Shown here: piece after piece, positions 46,424 to 56,333 of the stretch | Layout of the letters: each line of letters starts with the position of its first letter | How positions within the stretch are numbered: the first letter of the stretch is position 1 | Source of the DNA: Leisingera daeponensis | Lineage (GTDB): Bacteria; Pseudomonadota; Alphaproteobacteria; Rhodobacterales; Rhodobacteraceae | Direction of reading: 5' to 3' | DNA: 64,000 nucleotides | Assembly: GCF_019801465.1 (NCBI RefSeq) | Contig: NZ_JAHVJA010000003.1 | Location: forward strand, 1-64,000 | Notes under the pieces: generated by a model | The model's input: only the letters and a program-made list of their open reading frames with translations | Told to the model about the DNA's origin: nothing | Databases searched by the model: none | Made by a program: the position numbers and the translations under genes

Positions 46424-46894
46424 ATGAAACTTCACGAACTGCGCGACAATGCAGGCGCCGCCAAGAAACGCACCCGTGTGGCCCGTGGCCCGGGTTCCGG
46501 CAAAGGCAAAATGGGCGGCCGCGGCATCAAAGGCCAGAAATCCCGTTCGGGTGTCTCGATCAACGGCTACGAAGGCGGCCAGATGCCCTTGTACCAGCGT
46601 CTGCCCAAGCGCGGCTTCAACAAGCCGAACCGCAAGGCATACGCCGTTGTGAACCTGGGCCTGATCCAGAAGTTCATCGACGCAGGCAAGCTGGATGCAG
46701 CTTCCATCACCGAGGATTCGCTGGTTGCCTCCGGCCTGGTCCGCCGCAAACTGGACGGCGTCCGCATCCTGGCCAAAGGCGAAATCACCGCCAAAGCAAC
46801 CATCGCAGTCACCGGCGCATCCGCTGCTGCTGTTGACGCCGTGGCAAAAGCTGGCGGCACTCTGACTGTGGCAGCCCCCGCCGCCGCAGAGTAA
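46424..46894 (+). CDS. rplO: 50S ribosomal protein L15
   Basis: A 156-residue L15 ([43 protein letters not shown]). AAGGAG precedes the ATG at 46424. An in-frame upstream extension to 46334 was rejected. It resumes the spc operon after the second island. Confidence 0.97.
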   Translation: MKLHELRDNAGAAKKRTRVARGPGSGKGKMGGRGIKGQKSRSGVSINGYEGGQMPLYQRLPKRGFNKPNRKAYAVVNLGLIQKFIDAGKLDAASITEDSLVASGLVRRKLDGVRILAKGEITAKATIAVTGASAAAVDAVAKAGGTLTVAAPAAAE

Positions 46895-46945
46895 CGGCTT
46901 GTGAGCGGCGCCAATGCCGCTTACATAGTCTCCGAGTTTTCCTAG

Positions 46946-46983
46946 AACGCCGCCCGAGCCGGAAAACGGTTCCGGGCGGCGTT
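46946..46983 (+). terminator. Strong hairpin between rplO and secY
   Basis: An 11-bp stem AACGCCGCCCG / CGGGCGGCGTT with an inner CCG / CGG pair, followed by TTCGC. It looks like a partial terminator that would lower secY-adk relative to rplO. It lies 23 bp before the secY start. Confidence 0.65.
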
Positions 46984-47005
46984 TCGCTAAAGAAGAGACC
47001 TTTTC

Positions 47006-48366
<1,361 letters not shown>

Positions 48367-48370
<4 letters not shown>

Positions 48371-49014
48371 CCAACATTATTCTCCTTGGCCCGCCTGGTG
48401 CGGGCAAAGGTACGCAAGCGCGTTACCTGGTTGAATCCCGCGGCATGGTGCAGCTCAGCACCGGCGACATGCTGCGGGAAGCCCAGACCTCGGGCACCGA
48501 AATGGGCAAAAAGGTTGCCGCCATCATGGCCGAGGGCAAGCTGGTCACCGACCAGATCGTGATCGGCCTGATCCGCGAAAAGCTGCAGGGCGGCGCCGAG
48601 GGCGGCTTCATCTTCGACGGCTTCCCGCGCACCTTGGCCCAGGCCGACGCGCTGGCTAAGCTGCTCGACGAGATGGACCTCAAGCTCGACGCCGTGATCG
48701 AGATGCAGGTCGACGACGAGGCGCTGGTCGCCCGCATCACCGGCCGCTCCACCTGCGGCGGCTGCGGCGAGGTCTACCACGACCAGACCAAGCCCTGGCC
48801 GGCCGACGGCAAATGCGCCAACTGCGGCAGCACCGATGTGCAGCGCCGGGCGGACGACAATGAGGACAGCCTCAAGACCCGCCTGATGGAATACTACAAG
48901 AAGACCTCGCCGCTGATCGGCTACTATTATGCCAAGGGCAACCTGCAGCGCGTCGACGGTCTTGCCTCGATCGAGGAAGTGCGCAAGAGCATGGCCTGGA
49001 TCATGGGCGAATAA
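48367..49014 (+). CDS. adk: Adenylate kinase
   Basis: A 215-residue long-form Adk: P-loop [10 protein letters not shown] (7-16), DGFPRT near 84, and a zinc-type LID with two CxxC pairs (CGGC and CANC). It interconverts ATP+AMP and 2 ADP. It is translationally coupled to secY. Confidence 0.98.
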
Positions 49015-49085
49015 GCCGCCCGTTTACCGGTTTGAAGTGCCCTGTGCTGCAGAAGCGTGGGGCATTTTCTTTTTGCGGGGACCCC

Positions 49086-49481
49086 ATGATCACTCAATTT
49101 CTGAAAACTCCAGCCGCCCTGGCCGCGGCGGCTGCCCTGGCCGGCCCGCTGGCCGCGGAGCAGCTCTACCTGGACGACGCCACTGCCTGCGACCGGGTGC
49201 TGATCAGCCAGGACGGGATCGCGGACTACACCGGAGAGGGCGGGCTGATCCTGCATGAAAACGGCTTCAGCTCGATGGAGTATTTCTGCGACTTCCAGCC
49301 GGCGCTGCACCTCGATTGGAGCAGCTACCGGGTGAGCGACCACACCGGCCGCTGCGAGCTGCCGGGGCCGCAGTATTTCCCGCAGCTGTTCACCGTTGCC
49401 CTGGACCCGGAGGACCCCGGGATTGTATCCATCTGGATGGGCGATCCCGAGCCGCTGCGGTTCTTCGCCTGCAGCAGCTGA
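49086..49481 (+). CDS. Small exported protein of unknown function
   Basis: A 131-residue protein with a signal peptide (about 23 residues: ITQFLKTPAALAAAAALAGPLAAEQ). The mature part has five cysteines and the look of a small beta-rich periplasmic protein (EYFCDFQPALHLDW). It lies between adk and rpsM, a third interruption of the ribosomal protein cluster. The start at 49086 begins the signal peptide; the frame is open upstream to 49032. Not recognised. Confidence 0.72.
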   Translation: MITQFLKTPAALAAAAALAGPLAAEQLYLDDATACDRVLISQDGIADYTGEGGLILHENGFSSMEYFCDFQPALHLDWSSYRVSDHTGRCELPGPQYFPQLFTVALDPEDPGIVSIWMGDPEPLRFFACSS

Positions 49482-49664
49482 CGGGGCAGGGGAGCAGGCC
49501 GCGGCGTTTTCGCAGATCACGGGTTGACCACCGCGGCAATTCCACATAGGCAACCCCATCCCTTCTGGGAATGATTCCCGGCGGATGGATTCGTCTGTCT
49601 GCCTTACCACCTCGAAATGCTGGACCCTCTGGCCACACTGCCACGGTCAAGTGTTGTGAAAAAA

Positions 49665-49684
49665 GGTTCCGGCGTTACGGAACC
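49665..49684 (+). promoter_or_regulatory. Hairpin in the rpsM leader
   Basis: GGTTCCG / CGGAACC around a 6-nt loop, ending 22 bp before the GTG start of rpsM and preceded by an A-run. It could be part of autogenous control of the alpha operon; the known regulator S4 is not encoded in this operon. Confidence 0.45.
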
Positions 49685-49706
49685 GCAACGAAAAGGAAAG
49701 TGACAC

Positions 49707-50075
49707 GTGGCACGTATTGCCGGCGTTAACATCCCGACTGCAAAGCGGGTTCCCATCGCCCTCACCTACATCACCGGTATCGGCAACACCTCGGCCAAAG
49801 CGATCTGCGAAGCCGTGGGCATCGACGCAACCCGTCGTGTGAACGAACTGTCCGACGCTGAAGTTCTGGCCGTGCGCGAGCACATCGACGCCAACTACAC
49901 CGTCGAAGGCGACCTGCGCCGTGAAGTGACCATGAACATCAAACGCCTGATGGACCTGGGCTGCTACCGTGGCCTGCGCCACCGCCGCAACCTGCCGGTC
50001 CGCGGTCAGCGTACCCACACCAACGCCCGCACCCGCAAGGGCCCGGCCAAGCCGATCGCCGGCAAGAAGAAGTAA
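49707..50075 (+). CDS. rpsM: 30S ribosomal protein S13
   Basis: A 122-residue S13 ([57 protein letters not shown]). It starts with GTG, with AAGGAAAG upstream. Confidence 0.98.
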   Translation: MARIAGVNIPTAKRVPIALTYITGIGNTSAKAICEAVGIDATRRVNELSDAEVLAVREHIDANYTVEGDLRREVTMNIKRLMDLGCYRGLRHRRNLPVRGQRTHTNARTRKGPAKPIAGKKK

Positions 50076-50090
50076 GGGAGGGTTTGATCA

Positions 50091-50480
50091 ATGGCACGTG
50101 ATAAGACTCGCGTTAAGCGTAAAGAGCGCAAGAACATCGCCACCGGCGTTGCTCATGTGAACTCCTCGTTCAACAACACCAAGATCCTGATCTCCGATGT
50201 GCAGGGCAACGCGATCTCCTGGTCGTCCGCCGGCACCATGGGCTTCAAAGGCTCCCGGAAATCCACTCCTTACGCGGCTCAGATGGCTGCTGAGGACGCG
50301 GGCAAGAAAGCCCAGGAACACGGTGTGAAGACCCTGGAAGTCGAAGTTCAGGGCCCCGGCTCTGGCCGTGAATCGGCTCTGCGCGCACTGGCCGCTGTCG
50401 GCTTCAACATCACTTCGATCCGTGATGTGACCCCGATCGCGCACAACGGCTGCCGCCCGCCGAAGCGCCGCCGCGTCTAA
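50091..50480 (+). CDS. rpsK: 30S ribosomal protein S11
   Basis: A 129-residue S11 ([48 protein letters not shown]). rpsD, which follows in enterobacteria, is absent, as is usual in alphaproteobacteria. Confidence 0.98.
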   Translation: MARDKTRVKRKERKNIATGVAHVNSSFNNTKILISDVQGNAISWSSAGTMGFKGSRKSTPYAAQMAAEDAGKKAQEHGVKTLEVEVQGPGSGRESALRALAAVGFNITSIRDVTPIAHNGCRPPKRRRV

Positions 50481-50493
50481 TTCGAATTTTTTG

Positions 50494-50524
50494 CTGGGGC
50501 CCCGCTTGATTCGCAGGGCCCCAG
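50494..50524 (+). other. Inverted repeat between rpsK and rpoA
   Basis: CTGGGGCCC / GGGCCCCAG with a 13-nt loop, 14 bp after the rpsK stop. No T-run follows. It is in the position where rpsD would lie in other groups and may control read-through into rpoA. Confidence 0.45.
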
Positions 50525-50593
50525 TGCGTCATTTAAACCTCGGGCGTCCTTGGCCTTCCGGACATGGGGCAGGGACAGGAATGGAGGGAACGC

Positions 50594-51610
50594 ATGATCC
50601 ATAAGAACTGGGCAGAGCTGATCAAGCCGGCACAGCTGGAAGTGAAGCCGGGCAACGATCCTGCACGCCAGGCAACTGTCGTCGCAGAACCGCTGGAACG
50701 CGGTTTCGGCCTGACCCTGGGCAACGCGCTGCGCCGCGTCCTGATGAGCTCGCTGCAAGGCGCGGCCATCACCAGCGTGCAGATCGACAACGTCCTGCAC
50801 GAGTTTTCGTCCGTGGCCGGTGTCCGTGAAGACGTCACCGACATCATCCTGAACCTCAAGGGCGTGTCCCTGCGCATGGAAGTCGAAGGCCCCAAGCGCC
50901 TGTCGATCAATGCCAAGGGCCCGGCTGTCGTCACCGCTGGCGACATTGCCGAAACCGCCGGCATCGAGGTTCTGAACCGCGACCACGTGATCTGCCACCT
51001 GGACGACGGCGCCGACCTGTTCATGGAACTGACCGTGAACACCGGCAAGGGCTATGTTTCGGCAGACAAGAACAAGCCGGAAGACGCACCGATCGGCCTG
51101 ATCCCGATCGACGCGATCTACTCGCCGGTCAAGAAGGTCTCCTATGACGTTCAGCCGACCCGTGAGGGCCAGGTGCTGGACTATGACAAGCTGACCATGA
51201 AGGTGGAAACCGACGGCTCCATCTCCCCTGACGATGCCGTGGCCTATGCCGCCCGCATCCTGCAGGACCAGCTGTCGATCTTCGTCAACTTCGACGAGCC
51301 GGAATCGGCTGGCCGCCAGGACGAGGACGATGGTCTGGAGTTCAACCCGCTTCTGCTGAAGAAAGTGGACGAGCTGGAACTGTCTGTCCGTTCGGCAAAC
51401 TGCCTGAAGAACGACAACATCGTCTATATCGGCGACCTGATCCAGAAGACCGAAGCGGAGATGCTGCGCACCCCGAACTTCGGCCGCAAGTCGCTGAACG
51501 AGATCAAAGAGGTTCTGTCGGGCATGGGCCTGCACCTTGGCATGGACGTCGAGGACTGGCCGCCGGACAACATCGAAGATCTGGCTAAGAAGTTCGAAGA
51601 CAGCTTCTAA
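50594..51610 (+). CDS. rpoA: RNA polymerase alpha subunit
   Basis: A 338-residue alpha subunit: the N-terminal assembly domain ([25 protein letters not shown]) and the C-terminal domain ([40 protein letters not shown]) that binds UP elements and activators. The ATG at 50594 follows GGAGGGA; the frame is open upstream to 50564. Confidence 0.98.
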   Translation: MIHKNWAELIKPAQLEVKPGNDPARQATVVAEPLERGFGLTLGNALRRVLMSSLQGAAITSVQIDNVLHEFSSVAGVREDVTDIILNLKGVSLRMEVEGPKRLSINAKGPAVVTAGDIAETAGIEVLNRDHVICHLDDGADLFMELTVNTGKGYVSADKNKPEDAPIGLIPIDAIYSPVKKVSYDVQPTREGQVLDYDKLTMKVETDGSISPDDAVAYAARILQDQLSIFVNFDEPESAGRQDEDDGLEFNPLLLKKVDELELSVRSANCLKNDNIVYIGDLIQKTEAEMLRTPNFGRKSLNEIKEVLSGMGLHLGMDVEDWPPDNIEDLAKKFEDSF

Positions 51611-51745
51611 GGGTTTCGAGGAGGGCTCCGGCCCTCCTCTTCAATGCCCGGACTGCCGGGGACAACATGGGCACCCGCCCCAAGGTGAGCGGCTGACACG
51701 CATCAGCCGCCTGACAAAGCAAAACGCAAGATAAGGAATTGAAAA

Positions 51746-52174
51746 ATGCGTCACGCACGTGGTTACCGCCGCCTGAACCGTACTCATGAGCACCGCAAGG
51801 CCCTGTTCTCCAACATGGCCGGCTCGCTGATCGAGCACGAGCAGATCAAGACCACCCTGCCCAAAGCAAAAGAACTGCGCCCGATCATTGAAAAACTGAT
51901 CACTCTGGCGAAACGCGGCGACCTGCACGCCCGCCGCCAGGCAGCTTCCAAGCTGAAAGAGGACAAGGACGTCGCGAAACTGTTCGAGGTTCTGGGCCCG
52001 CGCTACAAGGACCGTCAGGGCGGCTATGTCCGTGTTCTGAAGGCCGGCTTCCGTTACGGCGACATGGCTCCGATGGCCATCATCGAGTTCGTCGACCGCG
52101 ACGTTTCCGCCAAAGGCGCAGCCGACAAGGCCCGCCTGGAAGCAGAAGAAGCAGTTGCTGAAGCAGACGAATAA
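51746..52174 (+). CDS. rplQ: 50S ribosomal protein L17
   Basis: A 142-residue L17 ([52 protein letters not shown]). It has an Ala/Glu-rich tail. It is the last gene of the cluster and is followed by a terminator. Confidence 0.98.
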   Translation: MRHARGYRRLNRTHEHRKALFSNMAGSLIEHEQIKTTLPKAKELRPIIEKLITLAKRGDLHARRQAASKLKEDKDVAKLFEVLGPRYKDRQGGYVRVLKAGFRYGDMAPMAIIEFVDRDVSAKGAADKARLEAEEAVAEADE

Positions 52175-52206
52175 GACGCGCTGAACCAGTCCGGTTCACC
52201 TGTCTG

Positions 52207-52238
52207 ACCCCCGCTCCGACCCGAGCGGGGGTTTTTCG
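52207..52238 (+). terminator. Intrinsic terminator after rplQ
   Basis: A perfect 10-bp stem ACCCCCGCTC / GAGCGGGGGT, 6-nt loop, then TTTTCGTTT. It ends the alpha operon. Confidence 0.92.
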
Positions 52239-52345
52239 TTTCGCGGCGGCAGTTCCGGGCGGACCGGATTCACTTTCCATGCGAAAGGGAATCGTAATTT
52301 TCTTCTGACTTAACTTTGCCATCCGAAATTTCCGGGACAGATGTG

Positions 52346-54772
52346 ATGGCAAAGAAGAAGACGTCCGCAGCCAGGCGGTTCTCACTGGCAAATCTCAGCA
52401 CCAAGGTGAAGATCGTGTCGGTTGCGGTGCTGCCGCTGCTGCTGGTGCTTGGGGTCGGGGTGCTGGCGGTCTTCAACCTGGGCCGGATGGAGCAATCGGC
52501 CAGGGCGGTGGATCACACGCAGGAGATCCTCACCGGCTCGCAAACCCTGTCAGAGGCTGCCTCGGGCATGGAAGCGGGCCTGCGCGGCTATCTTCTGGCG
52601 GGGCGCGAGGAATACCTGGTCCCGTTCGAGGAGGGCAAGACCCGGGTCGCCGAAACGCTTGCCAGCCTGCGCAGCCTTGCGCAAGGCGATGCGGAGATGC
52701 TTGCCACCCTGGACGAAGCGGAGCAGATCCTGACCGGCTGGCAGGAAAACGTGGCCGCGGGCGCCATCGCGCTGCGCCGGGAAATCGGCGATGCGCTGAC
52801 CATGAACGACATGGCGGCCGAGGTGAAACAGTCCAAGGGCCGGGTCTACTTCGAAGAGTTCCGCGCCGAAATGGTCAATGTCATCGAGGAGGAGGAAGTC
52901 GAGCTCAACAACCGGCGCAACACCTTCATGTCGCTGGTGAACGCCGGGATTGCCGACCCGGACTACCTGAACACCTCGCTGCAGGCGGTGGAGCAGACCC
53001 ACAAGATCATCAGCCGGGCAAAGGACCTGCTGGCCGCAGCGGTGGATATGGAAACCGGCATGCGTGGCTTTCTTCTGGCGGGCGACCGGGCGTTTCTCGA
53101 TCCCTACATGGAGGGCAACGGGCGCTTCAACGAAGTGCTGGCGGACCTCCGCCTGGCGCTGGCCGACAACCTGATGCAGACGAACCGGCTGAACAGCGTC
53201 GCCAAGATCATCGACAACTGGCGCAATGATGTGGTCGTGCCGATGCTGCAGCTGCGCCGGGTGATCGGCAGCGCTGCCACCATGGATGACATGGCCGACC
53301 TGGTCGCCCAGGGGCAGGGCAAGGAGTATTTCGACCGCTTCCGCACCACCATGGCCGCCCTGCAGGCCGCCGGAGCAGAGGCGATGGCCGAACGCCGCGC
53401 CGCCAACGAGGAAATCGCGGCCCGGACCCGCATGATGATTCCGGCGGCGATCGGGGCCGCGATCCTGATCGGCGCAGGGATGGCGCTGCTGATCGCCTCC
53501 GGCATCGCCTCGGGAATCCGCCGCATCGTGGCATCGATGCGGGGGCTGGCCGAAGGCAACAACGCGGTGGAGATTCGCGGCCAGAACCGCGGCGATGAAG
53601 TGGGCGACATGGCCCGCGCGCTGGAGAAGTTCCGCGACGAGCTGGTGCGGATGCAGGAGGCCGAACAGAAGAAGGCCGAGAGCAAGGACGCGGAACTGGC
53701 CGGCGTGGTGCGGCAGCTGAGCGAGCGCCTGTCGCGCCTGGCCCATGGCGATCTGACCGTCCGCATTGCCGAGGAATTCCCCGAGGAATACGAACAGCTG
53801 CGCGCCGATTTCAACGGCTCGATCGACAATCTGAACGCCACCGTGCAGCAAGTGATCGAGGCCTCCACCAGCATCCGCAGCGGTGCCGCCGAGATCAGCC
53901 AGGCCTCTGACGACCTGTCGCACCGTACCGAAAGCCAGGCGGCAACGCTGGAGGAAACCGCCGCCGCAATTGATGAGCTGACAGCATCGGTGAAATCGGC
54001 AGCCGAGGGCGCCCGCAACGTGGAAAACACCGTGCGCGAAGCCCGCCAGGAAGCCGAAACCAGCGGCGAGGTGGTGCAGGATGCGGTCGCCGCGATGGGC
54101 GGGATCGAGCAAAGCTCCAACAAGATTTCCCAGATCATCAGCGTCATCGACGACATTGCCTTCCAGACCAACCTGCTGGCGCTGAACGCGGGCGTCGAGG
54201 CGGCGCGGGCGGGCGAGGCGGGCCGCGGCTTTGCGGTGGTGGCCTCCGAGGTGCGGGCGCTGGCGCAGCGCTCCTCCGACGCGGCGATGGAGATCAAGAC
54301 GCTGATTTCCGACAGCTCCCGTCAGGTGGATCAAGGCGTTGATCTGGTGGGCCGGGCCGGCCAGGCGCTGCAGTCCATCGTGGGCCGGGTCAGCCATATC
54401 TCGCAGCTGGTGTCGGAGATCGCCGAAGGCGCGGAGGAGCAGTCCACCGGCCTGCATGAGATCAACACTGGCGTCACCCAGCTGGATCAGGTGACCCAGC
54501 AGAACGCGGCGATGGTGGAGGAAGCCACCGCGGCGGGCCATATGCTGAACACAGATGCCGTGAAACTCGCCGAACTGGTGGCGCGCTTCCAGGTGGACGG
54601 CAGCAGCGCCGCACCTGCGGCGCTGACAGACAACGCGGCGGCGGCACAGCCCTCCGCCCACGGCGATGAAAGCTGGGACGGCGATGACTGGGAGGCTGAG
54701 GCCGGCCCGGTGCCGGTTGCGGTGCCTGCCGCCGAAGGCAATGCCGCCCGGGATCAGTGGCAGGATTTCTGA
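52346..54772 (+). CDS. Methyl-accepting chemotaxis protein with tandem CHASE3-like sensors
   Basis: An 808-residue chemoreceptor. TM1 is near residues 25-48. Two related all-helical sensor units follow at about 50-190 and 200-360; each contains the blocks MEAGLRGYLLAG / METGMRGFLLAG and MNDMAAEV / MDDMADLV followed by an F-R motif. TM2 is near 370-393, HAMP near 394-450 with a second HAMP-like segment near 470-525, and then the signalling tip DIAFQTNLLALNAGVEAARAGE. It ends WQDF, resembling the WxxF tether for CheR/CheB. The ATG at 52346 was chosen over a TTG at 52316. Confidence 0.9.
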   Translation: MAKKKTSAARRFSLANLSTKVKIVSVAVLPLLLVLGVGVLAVFNLGRMEQSARAVDHTQEILTGSQTLSEAASGMEAGLRGYLLAGREEYLVPFEEGKTRVAETLASLRSLAQGDAEMLATLDEAEQILTGWQENVAAGAIALRREIGDALTMNDMAAEVKQSKGRVYFEEFRAEMVNVIEEEEVELNNRRNTFMSLVNAGIADPDYLNTSLQAVEQTHKIISRAKDLLAAAVDMETGMRGFLLAGDRAFLDPYMEGNGRFNEVLADLRLALADNLMQTNRLNSVAKIIDNWRNDVVVPMLQLRRVIGSAATMDDMADLVAQGQGKEYFDRFRTTMAALQAAGAEAMAERRAANEEIAARTRMMIPAAIGAAILIGAGMALLIASGIASGIRRIVASMRGLAEGNNAVEIRGQNRGDEVGDMARALEKFRDELVRMQEAEQKKAESKDAELAGVVRQLSERLSRLAHGDLTVRIAEEFPEEYEQLRADFNGSIDNLNATVQQVIEASTSIRSGAAEISQASDDLSHRTESQAATLEETAAAIDELTASVKSAAEGARNVENTVREARQEAETSGEVVQDAVAAMGGIEQSSNKISQIISVIDDIAFQTNLLALNAGVEAARAGEAGRGFAVVASEVRALAQRSSDAAMEIKTLISDSSRQVDQGVDLVGRAGQALQSIVGRVSHISQLVSEIAEGAEEQSTGLHEINTGVTQLDQVTQQNAAMVEEATAAGHMLNTDAVKLAELVARFQVDGSSAAPAALTDNAAAAQPSAHGDESWDGDDWEAEAGPVPVAVPAAEGNAARDQWQDF

Positions 54773-54792
54773 CCCTAGCCCGCAGGACAAAG

Positions 54793-54824
54793 CAAAAGGC
54801 CCTCCCGCGCGGGTGGGCCTTTTG
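54793..54824 (+). terminator. Intrinsic terminator after the chemoreceptor gene
   Basis: CAAAAGGCCC / GGGCCTTTTG with an inner GC-rich loop, so the T-rich arm closes the stem. It ends the chemoreceptor transcript and isolates the aromatic leader that follows. Confidence 0.8.
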
Positions 54825-54848
54825 CCGTTTCGCCGGTCAATTTACGGG

Positions 54849-54877
54849 GTGACAGCCCTGCGAATCTCCGCTAGCGT
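54849..54877 (+). promoter_or_regulatory. Candidate promoter of the DAHP synthase leader
   Basis: GTGACA (54849-54854), 17 bp, TAGCGT (54872-54877). Transcription would begin at about 54884, next to the leader ATG at 54885, giving a leaderless or nearly leaderless mRNA. The trpL leader of Sinorhizobium starts the same way. Confidence 0.5.
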
Positions 54878-54884
54878 CCGGCCC

Positions 54885-54962
54885 ATGACCCGTAGCTATG
54901 CCGCATTCTGGTATTTCTTTTATCCGCGCCACATGGCGGACGGAGGGGTCAGCGCGTTCTGA
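54885..54962 (+). CDS. Aromatic-rich attenuator leader peptide
   Basis: A 25-residue frame MTRSYAAFWYFFYPRHMADG followed by GVSAF. Six aromatic residues in a row (F8 W9 Y10 F11 F12 Y13), plus Y5, are far above chance and include all three aromatic amino acids. It sits between a terminator and an attenuator hairpin, 106 bp ahead of the DAHP synthase gene. Ribosome stalling on these codons when charged Phe, Tyr or Trp tRNA is scarce would favour read-through. It has no ribosome-binding site, consistent with the near-leaderless start predicted. Confidence 0.82.
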   Translation: MTRSYAAFWYFFYPRHMADGGVSAF

Positions 54963-54993
54963 AGACAGACAGGAAACGCACCAGGATACCACC

Positions 54994-55022
54994 AACCGCC
55001 CGCAGCCCGCTGGCGGTTTTTT
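54994..55022 (+). terminator. Attenuator terminator before DAHP synthase
   Basis: AACCGCC (54994-55000) pairs with GGCGGTT (55012-55018), 11-nt loop, followed by TTTT to 55022. The 5-prime arm CCGCC can instead pair with GGCGG at 54935-54939 inside the leader peptide frame, giving a simple antiterminator switch. A further stem (GCGTTCTG with CAGGAAACGC, 54953-54980) could act as pause or protector. Confidence 0.8.
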
Positions 55023-55068
55023 CGTATCCGCCGCAGCGCCAAGGGCCTCCCGCCAAGGAAGCTGAAAC

Positions 55069-56148
55069 ATGACACCCCAGACCGAAAACCTCCGCATCAC
55101 CGGCATGCAGGAACTGATCTCTCCCGAGGACCTTGCTGCGCAGCTGCCCTCGACGGCGGCGGCCACCGATACCGTGCTGGCCAGCCGCACCGCCATTCAG
55201 GACGTGCTGCACGGCCGTGACGGCCGGGTGATCGCAGTGGTCGGCCCCTGTTCGATCCACGACCCCAAGGCGGCGATGGAATACGCCGAGCGCCTGGTGC
55301 CGCTGCGCGCGCGGCTGGCAGGCGAGCTGGAGATCGTGATGCGGGTCTATTTCGAAAAACCCCGCACCATCAGCGGCTGGAAGGGGCTGATCAACGATCC
55401 CGGCCTCGACGGCTCCTTCCGCATCAACGAGGGCCTGGGTCTGGCCCGCCGCCTGTGCCTGGACATCAACGCCCTGGGACTGCCGGTCGGCACCGAGTTC
55501 CTCGATACCGCGGTGCCGCAGTACATCTCCGACCTGGTCGCCTGGGCCGCCATCGGCGCCCGCACCACCGAAAGCCAGATCCACCGCGAGATGGCCTCCG
55601 GCCTCAGCTGCCCGGTCGGGTTCAAGAACGGCACCCGCGGCAACGTGCAGATCGCGGTGGACGCGGTGCGCTCGGCCGCCCATCCGCATCATTTCATGGC
55701 GCTGGCCAAGTCGGGGCGCGCGGCAATTGCGGCGACCAGCGGCAACCCGGACTGCCATCTGATCCTGCGCGGCGGCGGCGGCACCAACTATGACGCGGCC
55801 TCGGTCGATGCGGCTTGCAAATTGGCGGAAAAGGACGGCATCCGCGGCCATGTGATGATCGACGCCAGCCATGCCAACAGCGGCAAGGACCCGATGAAGC
55901 AGCCCGCGGTGCTGCGCGATGTGGCTGGCCAGATCGCAGGCGGCGATACCCGCATCACCGGTGTGATGATCGAAAGCCATCTGGTGGCGGGCCGCCAGGA
56001 CCTGGGCAAGGGGGAGCTCACCTACGGCCAATCCGTCACCGACGGCTGCCTGGGCTGGGAGGACACGGTGGCGGAGCTGGAGCATCTGGCCGCATCGGTT
56101 GCCAAACGCCGCACGGCTGCGGCGCAGCCGGGCCTAACAGAGGCCTGA
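55069..56148 (+). CDS. aroG: 3-deoxy-7-phosphoheptulonate (DAHP) synthase, class I AroG/AroF type
   Basis: A 359-residue enzyme that condenses phosphoenolpyruvate and erythrose-4-phosphate, the first step of the shikimate pathway. Motifs include VVGPCSIHDPKAAMEYAERL (metal-binding Cys near residue 60), YFEKPRTISGWKG, GTEFLDTAVPQYISDL, SGLSCPVGFKNGT, DASHANSGKDP and GVMIESHLVAG. Length fits the AroFGH group. It is under apparent leader-peptide attenuation sensing aromatic amino acids. Which feedback inhibitor it responds to cannot be read with confidence. Confidence 0.93.
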   Translation: MTPQTENLRITGMQELISPEDLAAQLPSTAAATDTVLASRTAIQDVLHGRDGRVIAVVGPCSIHDPKAAMEYAERLVPLRARLAGELEIVMRVYFEKPRTISGWKGLINDPGLDGSFRINEGLGLARRLCLDINALGLPVGTEFLDTAVPQYISDLVAWAAIGARTTESQIHREMASGLSCPVGFKNGTRGNVQIAVDAVRSAAHPHHFMALAKSGRAAIAATSGNPDCHLILRGGGGTNYDAASVDAACKLAEKDGIRGHVMIDASHANSGKDPMKQPAVLRDVAGQIAGGDTRITGVMIESHLVAGRQDLGKGELTYGQSVTDGCLGWEDTVAELEHLAASVAKRRTAAAQPGLTEA

Positions 56149-56333
56149 GGTTTGCGCAGGGAGCGTCCTGCCGGCGCTCCCTTTGCTTCTTTCCGCACCG
56201 GAATGCCTTGAGGGGACCGGCCGCACGGCCAGGGGGGGGGCGGCGACCCTCCGCCTGCCGCTGCGGCCACAGCCATCTTGCAATCCGGCGGCGCTCTCCG
56301 CATATCCTTCGGGCAGCAACAAACGGAGCCCCC

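Noticed and set aside
52550-54790. 746-codon minus-strand frame opposite the chemoreceptor gene
   Set aside because: Antisense shadow in a high-GC gene; His- and Leu-rich with no domain.
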